Source: Streptomyces sp. NBC_01276 (GTDB lineage Bacteria; Actinomycetota; Actinomycetes; Streptomycetales; Streptomycetaceae). From it: a DNA stretch of 64,000 nucleotides. This document shows, one piece after another, positions 34,510 to 42,818 of this stretch. A program made the position numbers and the translations under genes. The number at the start of each line of letters is the position of its first letter. Position 1 is the stretch's first letter. Location: the NCBI RefSeq assembly GCF_041435355.1, contig NZ_CP108442.1, positions 7,066,501 through 7,130,500 of the forward strand. The letters are read 5' to 3'. The notes under the pieces were generated by a model. The model searched no databases, was not told the origin of the DNA, and saw only the letters and a program-made list of their open reading frames with translations.

Positions 34510-35700
34510 GTGCACCTCGAATACACGCCTGAGCAGCAGCAGTTGCGCACCGAGCTGCGTGCCTACTTCGCCGAGCTCGTGCCGCAGGACGTCTACGCCC
34601 GCTACGAGGACCCGGCCGCGCAGAAGCGCTTCTACCGGGAGACCATCCGCCGTCTCGGCGCCGACGGGTGGCTCGGCGTCGGCTGGCCGAAGGAGTACGG
34701 CGGGCGCGGCATGTCGCCCATGGACCAGTTCATCTTCTTCGACGAGGCCGCGCAGGCCGTCGTCCCGCTGCCGCTGATGGCGCTGAACACCGTCGGCCCC
34801 ACCCTCATGCAGTTCGGGACCGACGAGCAGAAGGCGTACTTCCTCCCCCGGATCCTCGCCGGGGAGATCGACTTCGCCATCGGCTACAGCGAGCCCGACG
34901 CGGGCACCGACCTCGCCGCCCTCAAGTGCAAGGCCGTCCGCGAGGGCGACGAGGAGACCGGCACCTACGTGGTGAACGGCCAGAAGATCTGGACCACCAA
35001 CGGCGACACCGCCGACTGGGTCTGGCTCGCCGTCCGCACCGACCCGGAGGCCCCCGCGCACAAGGGCATCACGATGCTCCTCGTGCCGACCTCCGACCCC
35101 GGCTACTCCTGCACCCTCATCAACACCCTGGCCTCGCACGACACCACCGCCAGCCACTACGAGGACATCCGCGTCCCCGCGAACCGCCGCGTGGGCCAGG
35201 AGAACAAGGGCTGGCGGCTGATCACCAACCAGCTCAACCACGAACGCGTCACCCTCGCCGCCCATGGCACCATGGCCATCCGCGCCCTGCACGACGTCCA
35301 GCGCTGGGCCGCCGCGACCAAGCTGGCCGACGGCCGTCGCGTCATCGACCTGACCTGGGTCCGCGGCCGGCTCGCCCGCACCCACGCCCGCCTCGACGCG
35401 ATGAAACTGCTCAACTGGCAGATGGTGAACGCGGTCCAGTCCGGCACCCTCACCCCGCAGGACGCCTCCGCCGTCAAGGTCTACGGCTCCGAGGCGCGCC
35501 GGGACGCGTACGCCTGGCTGATGGAGGTGGTCGGTGCGGCCGGCTCCCTCAAGGACGGCTCCGCGGGGGCGGTCCTGCACGGGGAACTGGAGCGCGGCTA
35601 CCGCAGCGCGGTGATCTTCACCTTCGGCGGAGGGAACAACGAGATCCAGCGCGAGATCATCGCGTGGATCGGCCTGGGCATGCCCCGCGTCCGCCGCTGA
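34510..35700 (+). CDS. Acyl-CoA dehydrogenase
   Basis: A 396-residue FAD flavoenzyme of fatty-acid or related acyl-CoA oxidation. The N-terminal helical domain (EYTPEQQQLRTELRAYFAEL) precedes the FAD-contact block AIGYSEPDAGTDLAALKCKA and NGQKIWTTNGDTADWVWLAV. The C-terminal domain has ENKGWRLITNQLNHERVTLA and ends IFTFGGGNNEIQREIIAWIG. GTG 34510 follows GGAGGGG. It stands alone, with no partner thiolase or ligase adjacent, so the acyl substrate is unknown. The longer upstream reading of the frame overlaps the kinase gene and is not real. Confidence 0.93.
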   Translation: MHLEYTPEQQQLRTELRAYFAELVPQDVYARYEDPAAQKRFYRETIRRLGADGWLGVGWPKEYGGRGMSPMDQFIFFDEAAQAVVPLPLMALNTVGPTLMQFGTDEQKAYFLPRILAGEIDFAIGYSEPDAGTDLAALKCKAVREGDEETGTYVVNGQKIWTTNGDTADWVWLAVRTDPEAPAHKGITMLLVPTSDPGYSCTLINTLASHDTTASHYEDIRVPANRRVGQENKGWRLITNQLNHERVTLAAHGTMAIRALHDVQRWAAATKLADGRRVIDLTWVRGRLARTHARLDAMKLLNWQMVNAVQSGTLTPQDASAVKVYGSEARRDAYAWLMEVVGAAGSLKDGSAGAVLHGELERGYRSAVIFTFGGGNNEIQREIIAWIGLGMPRVRR

Positions 35701-35749
35701 CCCCGTGCGACTACCGCCGATAGATGACGCATACCGACGATGACTGTCA

Positions 35750-35970
35750 CCGTGATCGCTTGGGAGTTCGTGCGCTCCACCACCCAACGGCCTGCGGTCT
35801 GGATCGGAGATTTCGCGCCGTGTGGGGCGATGCGGGCCTCGATCCCGCGGGCGGCCAGGTCGTCGTGGAGCATGCGGTAGTCGTATCCGTATCCGTATCC
35901 GTATCCGTATCCGGCGTCCAGGGCCAGGCTCGGGCGCGCCGGCAGCGGTCCAAGGGCCGACTCCAGTGCG
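35750..35970 (-). pseudogene. Fragment of an IS5-type transposase
   Basis: On the minus strand the frame reads ALDAGYGYGYGYGYGYDYRM, LHDDLAARGIEARIAPHGAK and SPIQTAGRWVVERTNSQAI, which matches the C-terminal DDE region of IS5-group transposases (typically LDAGYDY ... RW.VERTNSW). The rest of the element is missing. The Gly-Tyr stretch is produced by five GTATCC hexamers. The fragment abuts the end of the IS110-type remnant. Confidence 0.65.
35883..35912 (+). repeat. Five tandem GTATCC hexamers
   Basis: A 30-base perfect hexamer microsatellite inside the transposase remnant. It encodes alternating Gly and Tyr on the minus strand and probably arose by slippage after the gene died. Confidence 0.8.
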
Positions 35971-35974
35971 ATGC

Positions 35975-35998
35975 CCCTATGGATGTCCCTATGGATGT
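35975..35998. repeat. 12-base direct duplication at the IS110 remnant end
   Basis: CCCTATGGATGT occurs twice in tandem (35975-35986 and 35987-35998), exactly where the IS110-type reading frame ends and the IS5-type fragment begins. It may be an insertion-site duplication or a slippage product. Confidence 0.6.
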
Positions 35999-36660
35999 CA
36001 AGCGGCGATCGCGGCGGGTCCTGTCTGGTCAGCCGGAGGGTTCGCTGGGACGAGAAGTCGGTAGATCTCTCGTGCGACGTAGCGTTTGAGGCAGCGGATG
36101 ATCTCGCGGCGTGTCTTGCCCTCGGTCAGACGTCGTTGCAGGTAGTCGCGTGTGCGGTCGTCCCAGCGCAGACGGCTGAGGACGATCCGGTAGAGGGCGG
36201 CGTTCGCTTGGCGGTCGCCGCCGCGGTTCAGCCTGCGGCGCTGTGTCTTCCCGGAGGAAGCCTCGACCGGGCTGGTGCCGCATAAGGCTGCGAAGGACGC
36301 CTCGCTGACGAGTCGCTCGGGGTTGTCGCGGGCCGAGATGAGCAGGGCAGCGGCGCTGTCCGGGCCGACGCCACGGACTTCCAGCAGGCCCGGCGTGCTG
36401 ACTTCGACGGCCTCGGCTATCCGCTTGTTGAGATCGTCGATCTCCTCGGTCAGATGCCGGATGCGGCGGGCCAGCAGCCTCAAGGTGTGACGGGCGGCCC
36501 CGGCCGGTCCCCTCGCATGCTGGGGATCGAGGTCGGCGCACCGCTTGAACAGGTGGGGGTTGCTCAGCCCGGCGAGCGACTCGCGGAGGGCGGAGTCAGC
36601 TGAGACCAGGGCGCTCTTGAGCTGGTTGATCGCCTGGGTGCATGTCGTTGTCGCCCCGCC
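35998..36660 (-). pseudogene. N-terminally truncated IS110-family transposase
   Basis: About 220 residues match the C-terminal half of IS110/IS116 transposases: TQAINQLKSALVSADSALRE, LLEVRGVGPDSAAALLISA, the conserved FAALCGTSPVEASSGKTQRR and LNRGGDRQANAALYRIVLSR, then EIIRCLKRYVAREIYRLL. The catalytic serine region (SSGKT) is present, but the N-terminal DEDD RuvC-like domain is missing. The frame continues upstream to 37053 only as low-complexity sequence. With no N-terminus and no recognisable left end, the element and any bridge RNA are inactive here. Confidence 0.75.
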
Positions 36661-37160
36661 GACGGGCGGGGGAGTGGGGGCCGGAGAGAGGGGCTCGACT
36701 CTCGCGTGCACCGGTGCCGGGGGAGTCCGCGTCCGGGGCGCCAGCGGGTTCGCTGACCGTCCGGGGGGCCGGTGGCGCCGGAGTCGACGCCGGGCCTGTG
36801 GGCGGCCGCCGTGGTGCTGCGGGAGATCATGCCGGAAGCACGGCCACGTTCGTGCGGAAACGGCGGAACGGGTGCCCAGAGCGCGCCCTCCCCAGCCGTG
36901 TGGAACGGGACCGTCCGCCTCGCGGTACGTGGCTTGAGGGGCATGTTCCCGACAATCAGGCGACACCCGTGCAGGGGTGTCCGCACCGTCCTGTACGAAT
37001 GTGCCAACTAGATTCTGCTGACCATGCGTTTGAACGCCGCTCGGAACTGGCAAAACAGCAGCTCAGGGTGCTGACGGAATGCCATCTACCGGCAGTGGTC
37101 GCACCCCGCGTCCGCCGCCGGCCCCGCGGCCGTCCCGCCCGGCAGGGCCGGCCGGCGCCC
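36661..37160. other. Gene-free scar between transposase remnant and nitroreductase
   Basis: About 500 bases without a convincing gene. The frames are short or low-complexity. It may be remnant of the missing 5' half of the IS110 element or of genes removed by it. Base composition is slightly less GC-rich at 36940-37080. Confidence 0.5.
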
Positions 37161-38150
37161 TCACCGGACCTCCAGGACCTCCGAGACCGGACGGCGGGGT
37201 GTGGCGGGGCCCGCGGGGCCGTAGCCGAGGCGCAGGACCATCTGGACGTGTCCCGTGGCGGCGAGCGGATCGCGGACCGTCCAGCGCAGCTCCGGCCATT
37301 CCAGGGGCTGGGAGGTCATCGAGGTGGCCAGGCCGTCGGCGGTGGCCCGGAGGAGCACCCGCTCCAGCGCCTGACCGGCCAGCAGCCAGTCGGCCCGGGT
37401 GTCGCCCCGCGTGCCCAGCAGGGCCAGCCGGGGCCGCTTCTCGAACACGGCCCACCCGCGGTCCGGCACCGGTCGGTCCCGGCCGAAGTCGCGCACGGGC
37501 GCCGGTCCGCCGGAGCTCCGGGGGCCGAACGCCTCGGCGGGCACGCCGTCGCGGCGCGTCGGGCCCGGACTCCGGTCCCCGCCGGTCCACGCGGCCGTCT
37601 CGGCCCGGACGAGCGGGTCCGTCTCCTCCAGGTGCTCGGCGTCGTGCACCAGCCCGAGCAGGGTCTCGATGTGCCAGGTGCCGGGGACGGTGAGGTGGCA
37701 CCCCTCCAGTCGGGCCGCCGCCCGCAGGCCGTCCAGGACCGCGGGCGGCACGGCCTCGTCGCCGAACGGGAGCCGGCTGGTGTGCCGGCGGCGGAGCGCG
37801 TCGTAGAGGGCGGCGAGTTCGTCGCCGCCGTCCACGGCCGCCTCGAAGGACACCCCGGCCAGGAGCCAGGGCCGGGAGCCGTCGGGCAGCAGCCGCACGC
37901 GCGCCCCGAGCCCGTGGCGGGCGGCGGACACGCGCAGGTTGAACAGGGCCGCGGCGCAGCCGAGGTGGAGGGCGCGGTGATCGGGGTCGGTACGGGTCAT
38001 GGCCCGCTCCGGGTCTCCGTACAGCTCGACGACCTCGTCGTCCGGCCGGAAGACGAAGCGCCAGGGCTGGGCGTTGTGCATCGAGGGGGCGGTGACGGCG
38101 TCGGCGACGAGCCGGGCGACGGTTTCGGTTTCGACGGTGCGTGCGGTCAC
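37161..38150 (-). CDS. Acg-like nitroreductase family protein
   Basis: A 329-residue flavoprotein-like protein of the Acg/Rv2032 type. It opens VARLVADAVTAPSMHNAQPW with RFVFRPDDEVVELYGDP, the typical FMN-site start, followed by TDPDHRALHLGCAAALFNLR. The C-terminal half repeats a nitroreductase fold (ADWLLAGQALERVLLRATAD, ATSMTSQPLEWPELR). In mycobacteria such proteins belong to dormancy regulons, and family members may sequester flavin rather than catalyse. GTG 38150 follows AGGACC. It is divergent from the TetR gene across a 446-base gap. Confidence 0.85.
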   Translation of the reverse strand: MTARTVETETVARLVADAVTAPSMHNAQPWRFVFRPDDEVVELYGDPERAMTRTDPDHRALHLGCAAALFNLRVSAARHGLGARVRLLPDGSRPWLLAGVSFEAAVDGGDELAALYDALRRRHTSRLPFGDEAVPPAVLDGLRAAARLEGCHLTVPGTWHIETLLGLVHDAEHLEETDPLVRAETAAWTGGDRSPGPTRRDGVPAEAFGPRSSGGPAPVRDFGRDRPVPDRGWAVFEKRPRLALLGTRGDTRADWLLAGQALERVLLRATADGLATSMTSQPLEWPELRWTVRDPLAATGHVQMVLRLGYGPAGPATPRRPVSEVLEVR

Positions 38151-38596
38151 GGGTCTGGTCCTGTCTGTGCTGCCCCGGTCGTGCGCCACGACGGCGCCCC
38201 CGAGGTGGAGCGGTGCCTGCGCTGCCTCCAGGGTCGGCCGGCCGGCCGGGGCCCGGGTAGGGCCGACCGGTGCCGTCCCGGGACCATAGGTCCCACCGGT
38301 CCGCGCGGCACGGGTCCGTGCAGCGACGACGGGGACCTTCGGCCCGGTCACGGTCCCGGGTGGCGGTGTCCCCCCATCGGCCCCTGGACGACACGGCGCA
38401 GGCCGTGGCGGCCGAGTACTCGGGTCTGCCGGTGACAGACCGTGACGGTCGACTCGGCGGAGGCCCCGTCCCGTCCCGTCCCGGAGAGGGTCCCAGGGGT
38501 CCGGATCAGGGCCCGGCCGGCCCGTGCCCCGGGCGGCTGTCGATCGTCCGTCCGAATGTGATCGAGGGGTCGGTAGCCGACGGGTACGGTTTGGCC
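38151..38596. other. Divergent intergenic region, nitroreductase to TetR
   Basis: 446 bases without a convincing gene, longer than usual here. It must hold the promoters of both flanking genes. A short inverted repeat (GTCGG/CCGAC) lies about 25 bases before the TetR start and may be an operator. Nothing else was recognised. Confidence 0.5.
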
Positions 38597-39331
38597 ATGG
38601 ATTTTTCCGGAACTAGCGCTACCGATGAGAACTCCGGGCAGGTGGAGGCCATCATGGCCGCGGCGCGCCGGCTGCTGCCGAAGGAGGGGGCCCCGGGGCT
38701 GTCCCCGGAGGCGGTGGCCGCCGAGGGCGGGCTGGCCGTCGCCGACGTGGCGGCCGTCTTCCCGCACCGGGACGACCTGTTGACGGCGTTGGTCGTCGAC
38801 GCCTACGACGCGTCGGCCGCCGCGATGGAGCGGGCCGACGCGGCCGCCGTGGCCGGGGGAGCCCCGGCGGGCGCGCGGCTGCTCGCGGTCACCCGGGCCC
38901 TGCGGGCCTGGTCCTTCGCCCACACCGGCGAGTTCACGCTGATCTACGGTTCGCCCGTACCCGGCTACCACGCCCCGCAGGACACCGTCCCGCCCGCCTC
39001 GCGCACCCCCGCCGTGCTGGCCGGCATCGTGAGGTCCGCGCTGGAGGGCGGCGAACTCCTCCCGCCCCGGAGGACGGTACCGGGGCCGCCGCTGCTCCGG
39101 CCGGAGGCCGTGCAACTCTTCGGAGGGGTGCCCGACGCACCGTTCTCGGACATCGTCGAGCGCGGCATCGTGCTCTGGAGCAGCCTGATCGGGCTCCTGG
39201 TGTTCCAGGTCTTCAGCCGTACCCACGACAGCGTCCGGGACGAGTCCGCGTACTTCGACTTCGCCATCGCGGTGGCGGCCGAGGGCATCGGCCTGACGGT
39301 CCCGCTGGACGAACCCACCCACACCGACTAG
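38597..39331 (+). CDS. TetR-family transcriptional regulator
   Basis: A 244-residue regulator. The HTH is IMAAARRLLPKEGAPGLSPE, AVAAEGGLAVADVAAVFPHR, DDLLTALVVDAYDAS. The C-terminal part (TRALRAWSFAHTGEFTLIYG) matches the actinobacterial TetR_C group with a WHG-like motif. The HTH diverges somewhat from consensus (VADVAAVFPHRDDLL in place of GTLYRHF). ATG 38597 lies close to the inverted repeat, so it may autoregulate. Targets could be the divergent nitroreductase or the downstream membrane protein gene. Confidence 0.85.
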   Translation: MDFSGTSATDENSGQVEAIMAAARRLLPKEGAPGLSPEAVAAEGGLAVADVAAVFPHRDDLLTALVVDAYDASAAAMERADAAAVAGGAPAGARLLAVTRALRAWSFAHTGEFTLIYGSPVPGYHAPQDTVPPASRTPAVLAGIVRSALEGGELLPPRRTVPGPPLLRPEAVQLFGGVPDAPFSDIVERGIVLWSSLIGLLVFQVFSRTHDSVRDESAYFDFAIAVAAEGIGLTVPLDEPTHTD

Positions 39332-39373
39332 ACCGTCTGCCGCGTGCGCGCGGCACCGGCGGGGAATCAGGCC

Positions 39374-40531
39374 GTGAACACCACAAGAACCCTCTGCTTC
39401 GTCATCGCGGCGCTCTCGTCGTACGCCGCCCTCGTCTACCGGCTCTGCCAAGTGCGCCGCAGCTGGCGGGACAGCGCCTACCGCACCCTGGTGGTCACCC
39501 TCCTGCTGCAGTGCCTCACCTTCACCATGGGCGCCGTCGCCATGAGCGGCGACAGCTTCCTCGGCGTCGGCAACCTCGCCATCCTGGTGATGCACGTATC
39601 GGCCGTCGCCTTCTGCGTCGCGGCCGAGATCATCCTGCTGCGCTGGGCGGCCGACCCCGCGGAGGCCGCGCGCAAGGCCCGCTACTGGCTGATCACCGGC
39701 GTCGCCCTCGGCGTGCTCCTGATCGCCCTCTTCTTCATCGCCGACGGACCCGGGCGGCCGGCGACGGACTTCAACTCCGGCAGCGGCCAACCGCTGGTCC
39801 TCGTCTACCTCCTGGTCTTCATCGTCTCCCAGGCGGTTCCGTGCGTGACCATCTTCCGCCAGTGCGGCCCCTACGCCCGGATGACCGGCAAGGCCTCGCT
39901 GCGGCAGGCGCTGCGCATGCTGTCCGTGGCCGCGGTGATCCTCTTCCTCTACTGCACCTGCCGGACGGTGAACATCCTCACCGCCGCGGCCGGGATCGAC
40001 ATCGGCGTCTGGCAGCTCGCGTCGAACGTCTTCAGCGCCGCGGGGATCGTCACCCTCTCGCTCGGCCTGACGTTCTCCTCCTGGGAGGCGTCGGCCGCCA
40101 AACTGCTGGAGTGGGCGCACAGTTACCGTTCCTACCGGGCCCTCTACCCGCTCTGGCGGGACCTGTACGAGTCCTCTCCGGACATCGTCCTGGAGCCGCC
40201 GGGCTCGGCCTCGGTCTCGGACCTCAACTACCGCCTGCACCGGCGCGTCATCGAGATACGCGACGGATGGCGGGACCTGCGCCCCTACATCGACCGCACC
40301 GCACCCGCCGTCGGGGCGGCGGATCCCGCGGCGAGCGAGGAGTACCGGCAGGCCCACGCCGAGGCGGCGCAGATCAAGCAGGCCCTGCACGCGAAGCGGG
40401 CCGGGACCGTCCCCGATCTCAACAAGGACGCGGGCGACTTCGACGACCGGGACACGGACAACTTCTCGGCGGAGGTCGCCTGGCTCACCCAAGTGGCAGC
40501 CGTCTATCGTAAACTCGGCAAAGCGGGTTGA
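39374..40531 (+). CDS. MAB_1171c-type multi-pass membrane protein
   Basis: A 385-residue protein. The first ~240 residues form about seven transmembrane helices (for example NLAILVMHVSAVAFCVAAEI and ITGVALGVLLIALFFIADG). A soluble C-terminal domain of about 145 residues follows (WAHSYRSYRALYPLWRDLYE, YRLHRRVIEIRDGWRDLRPY). This layout matches the MAB_1171c/DUF6545 group of actinomycetes, for which no function is known to me. GTG 39374 follows GGGGAATC. The XRE and ImmA/IrrE genes lie directly downstream; I recall this combination elsewhere, suggesting one signalling module. Confidence 0.75.
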   Translation: MNTTRTLCFVIAALSSYAALVYRLCQVRRSWRDSAYRTLVVTLLLQCLTFTMGAVAMSGDSFLGVGNLAILVMHVSAVAFCVAAEIILLRWAADPAEAARKARYWLITGVALGVLLIALFFIADGPGRPATDFNSGSGQPLVLVYLLVFIVSQAVPCVTIFRQCGPYARMTGKASLRQALRMLSVAAVILFLYCTCRTVNILTAAAGIDIGVWQLASNVFSAAGIVTLSLGLTFSSWEASAAKLLEWAHSYRSYRALYPLWRDLYESSPDIVLEPPGSASVSDLNYRLHRRVIEIRDGWRDLRPYIDRTAPAVGAADPAASEEYRQAHAEAAQIKQALHAKRAGTVPDLNKDAGDFDDRDTDNFSAEVAWLTQVAAVYRKLGKAG

Positions 40532-40895
40532 GAGCTCCCGCCCGGTCTGTCCCCCGTCAGGCCGGGCGGGTTTTCCCTTTTTCACCCTCCCCGTGGTTCC
40601 CCCCGTTTTCCCCCGTGGGTCCCCCCCTTTGTTTCCCCCGTTTCCCCCGTGTTGCTTCCGGGCAGAGCGGGTGTGATCCGCTCGGTGCCGACCCCCATCC
40701 CCCGAGGGCCGGCCCTGCCCGGACCGACAGCCGCCAGCACATCAACTCGGCTACCCCCGTAAGCAAAGTTAGCTGCCAGCTATCGGCGAGGTCCACGGTG
40801 GCGGACTCTGGTCAGATTGTCAACTGACGGCTAATCTGCGAAACTGCCGGATAGCTGAGAGCAATGTCGAGGAGGTGACGGAAGGGAGAATCGCC
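40532..40895. other. Intergenic region with terminator and homopyrimidine tract
   Basis: 364 bases. It opens with a hairpin terminator (listed), then a 70-base pyrimidine-rich tract (about 40571-40658) made of CCCCC/TTTT/GTTT runs. The last 150 bases are AT-richer and hold a near inverted repeat AGCTATCGGC / GCCGGATAGCT flanking the probable promoter of the XRE gene. Confidence 0.55.
40537..40570 (+). terminator. Intrinsic terminator after the membrane protein gene
   Basis: Perfect 9-base arms CCCGCCCGG and CCGGGCGGG are followed by TTTTCCCTTTTTC, a rare case here of a U-rich tail. Confidence 0.75.
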
Positions 40896-41339
40896 GTGTC
40901 GGAGACCGACGACCGGCCCAAGCTGGCAGTGCGTCTGGACAACCTCTTCAAGACGGTCCGGCCCAAGGGCAAGCACTGGACCAACGCCGAGGTCGCGGAG
41001 GAACTGAAGCGCGCCAACCCCGAACTCAAGGCCGGTGGCGTCTATCTGTCGCAGCTGCGCACCGGCAAGCGCTCCAATCCCTCGCCGGACCTGCTGGCCG
41101 CCCTCGCCCGGTTCTTCGGCGTTTCCGTCGCGTACTTCTTCGACGACGAGGTCGCCGAGTCCGTCCTCAGTGAGGTCGCCGCCATCGAGGCGCTGCGCCA
41201 GGCCGGAGTCCGCTCCGTGGCCATGCGGGCGGCCGGGATGAAGAAGGAGAACCTCCAGGCCATCACGGCCATCATGGACCAGTACCGGCAGCTCCAGGGC
41301 CTCCCGCCCGTCACCGACCCCTCGGAAGACCCGGAATGA
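40896..41339 (+). CDS. XRE-family regulator (antitoxin-like partner of ImmA/IrrE protein)
   Basis: A 147-residue protein. The N-terminal HTH spans roughly residues 10-75 (LDNLFKTVRPKGKHWTNAEV, LSQLRTGKRSNPSPDLLAAL, ARFFGVSVAYFFDDEV). A C-terminal helical part (AIEALRQAGVRSVAMRAAGM) follows. GTG 40896 follows GGGAG; GTG 40875, placed against GAGGAG, would add seven residues. Its stop overlaps the protease start (ATGA), the usual arrangement for a repressor cleaved by its ImmA/IrrE partner. It probably binds the inverted repeat upstream and represses its own operon. Confidence 0.85.
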   Translation: MSETDDRPKLAVRLDNLFKTVRPKGKHWTNAEVAEELKRANPELKAGGVYLSQLRTGKRSNPSPDLLAALARFFGVSVAYFFDDEVAESVLSEVAAIEALRQAGVRSVAMRAAGMKKENLQAITAIMDQYRQLQGLPPVTDPSEDPE

Positions 41340-41908
41340 GGGTCCCCGGAAGGGGGCGTTCGGCCGATCACGGCCGCCGCAGTCAGCTCAAGAAGCTCCG
41401 CAAGGACGGAGCGCGGCGGCTCGCCGAACTCAACCTGCCGGAAGGGGCCGACGTCGCCGAACTCTGCCGGTACATCGGAGAGATCCGCGACCGCCCCATC
41501 ACCCTGATCCCGATGCAGATGCCCGCCTCGCAGCCGTGCGGCATGTGGGTGGCCGCGCGGGACGAGGACCTGATCTTCTACGACGCCAACACCACCAGCG
41601 CGCATCAGGAGCACATCATCTTGCACGAGCTGGGCCACATCATCTGCTGTCACCGCGGGGCGGGCTGGCTGGACGAGGCGAGCTCCCGCCTCCTCTTCCC
41701 CAACCTCGACCCCGACCTCGTCCGCGACATGCTCCTGCGCGCCACCTACGACGACGTGCAGGAACAGGAGGCCGAGGTCATCGCCTACCTGCTCTCCCAG
41801 CGGATGGGCGGTGCCGAGGACGGACCCGGCGCGCCCCCGGGCCCCGGGGGCGGACCGTCCGGGAAGGGCGACGACACGCTCAGCCGCATCGAGCGCACCC
41901 TGTTCTGA
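41336..41908 (+). CDS. ImmA/IrrE-family metallo-endopeptidase
   Basis: A 190-residue zinc peptidase. The active site is EHIILHELGHIICCH (HExxH) with the downstream Glu in VQEQEAEVIAYLLSQR. The last ~45 residues are a Gly/Pro-rich tail ending LSRIERTLF. ImmA-type proteases inactivate their cognate XRE repressor after a signal, lifting repression. The four-base overlap with the XRE gene supports that role. The signal could come from the membrane protein encoded just upstream, which is inference. Confidence 0.88.
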   Translation: MRVPGRGRSADHGRRSQLKKLRKDGARRLAELNLPEGADVAELCRYIGEIRDRPITLIPMQMPASQPCGMWVAARDEDLIFYDANTTSAHQEHIILHELGHIICCHRGAGWLDEASSRLLFPNLDPDLVRDMLLRATYDDVQEQEAEVIAYLLSQRMGGAEDGPGAPPGPGGGPSGKGDDTLSRIERTLF

Positions 41909-41945
41909 GGGGCCCGCCCGGCCCGTCAGGTCCCCGGCGTCCGGC

Positions 41946-42818
41946 TCACACGTCGCGCCGGCGTACGACGACCACCGCGAGGGCGACCGCGACCAGCGGC
42001 CACACCACGTACACGGCCCAGGAACCGGAGACGGTGGCGTCGTGGACGTGGTGGAGGTCGGGAAGGTCCCCCCAGTTCTGGACGAGGCGCTTCCAGGCGG
42101 AGGCCACCATCACGTGGTTGACGTCGGCGGACCATTGCCTGGAGGTACTGAACAGCGGCGGCAGCATCACCAGGGTGAAGAGCGTGGCGACCAGGCTGCC
42201 CGGGGTGTGCCTGATCAGCGCGCCGAGGCCCAGGCCGACCAGGGCGCAGACCGGAGCCAGCAGCGCGGACGCCGCCATGGCCCGGGCCGCACCGGGGTGG
42301 GTGAGGGAGACCCCGGCGTGCCGGCCGTCGAGGACGGCCTGGGAGACCAGGAAGGCGCCCAGGGAGACGGCCGTCCCGACGGCGGTCCACACCGCCGCGA
42401 CGACGACGGCCTTGGCCAGGACCACCGAGTGACGGGCGGGTACGGCCACGGTGGTGGTACGGATCAGCCCGCTGCCGTACTCGCTCACGATCGTGACGGC
42501 TCCGAGGCTGCCGGCGACGAGCATCAGCGTCATGTAGGCGCCGGGCGGGAAGGCGTCGAAGGGCAGGAACCCGCGGGACTCCTGCGCACCCGGGCCGGCG
42601 GCGGCGATGGTGTCGTGGTCCGCCAGCGCCGCGACGGTCGCGCACCCGATGACGAACAGCGCGGTGAGGGCGATCGTCCACCAAGTGGAGCGCAGGGACC
42701 GCATCTTGATCCACTCGGCGACGAGCAGGTCACGGAAGCGGGCGGGAGGTTCGGCGATGGAGGAGACGGAGGAGACGGGGGAGGCGGAGGCCGCGTGGGC
42801 GGAGGCGGTTCGGGTCAT
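41946..42818 (-). CDS. ABC-2 type transporter permease
   Basis: A 290-residue membrane protein with about six helices. A cytoplasmic N-terminus leads to LLVAEWIKMRSLRSTWWTIA, the standard opening of actinobacterial ABC-2 permeases. Later come VTIVSEYGSGLIRTTTVAVP and VYVVWPLVAVALAVVVV, with a positively charged end (VVRRRDV). Its start overlaps the ATPase stop by four bases. With the ATPase it forms an exporter, and its position downstream of the KS-ACP-oxoamine synthase suggests it exports that product or confers self-resistance. Confidence 0.88.
   Translation of the reverse strand: MTRTASAHAASASPVSSVSSIAEPPARFRDLLVAEWIKMRSLRSTWWTIALTALFVIGCATVAALADHDTIAAAGPGAQESRGFLPFDAFPPGAYMTLMLVAGSLGAVTIVSEYGSGLIRTTTVAVPARHSVVLAKAVVVAAVWTAVGTAVSLGAFLVSQAVLDGRHAGVSLTHPGAARAMAASALLAPVCALVGLGLGALIRHTPGSLVATLFTLVMLPPLFSTSRQWSADVNHVMVASAWKRLVQNWGDLPDLHHVHDATVSGSWAVYVVWPLVAVALAVVVVRRRDV

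Noticed and set aside
35883..35912. GTATCC repeats as a possible CRISPR or iteron array
   Set aside because: Units are only six bases with no spacers, and they lie inside a transposase remnant.
36660..37053. N-terminal extension of the IS110-type frame as an intact transposase
   Set aside because: The extension is low-complexity and lacks the DEDD domain, so the gene is treated as truncated.
39374..41908. A classic toxin-antitoxin plasmid or prophage module
   Set aside because: No integrase, phage structural or partition genes are nearby, and the ImmA/IrrE protein is better explained as a repressor protease.
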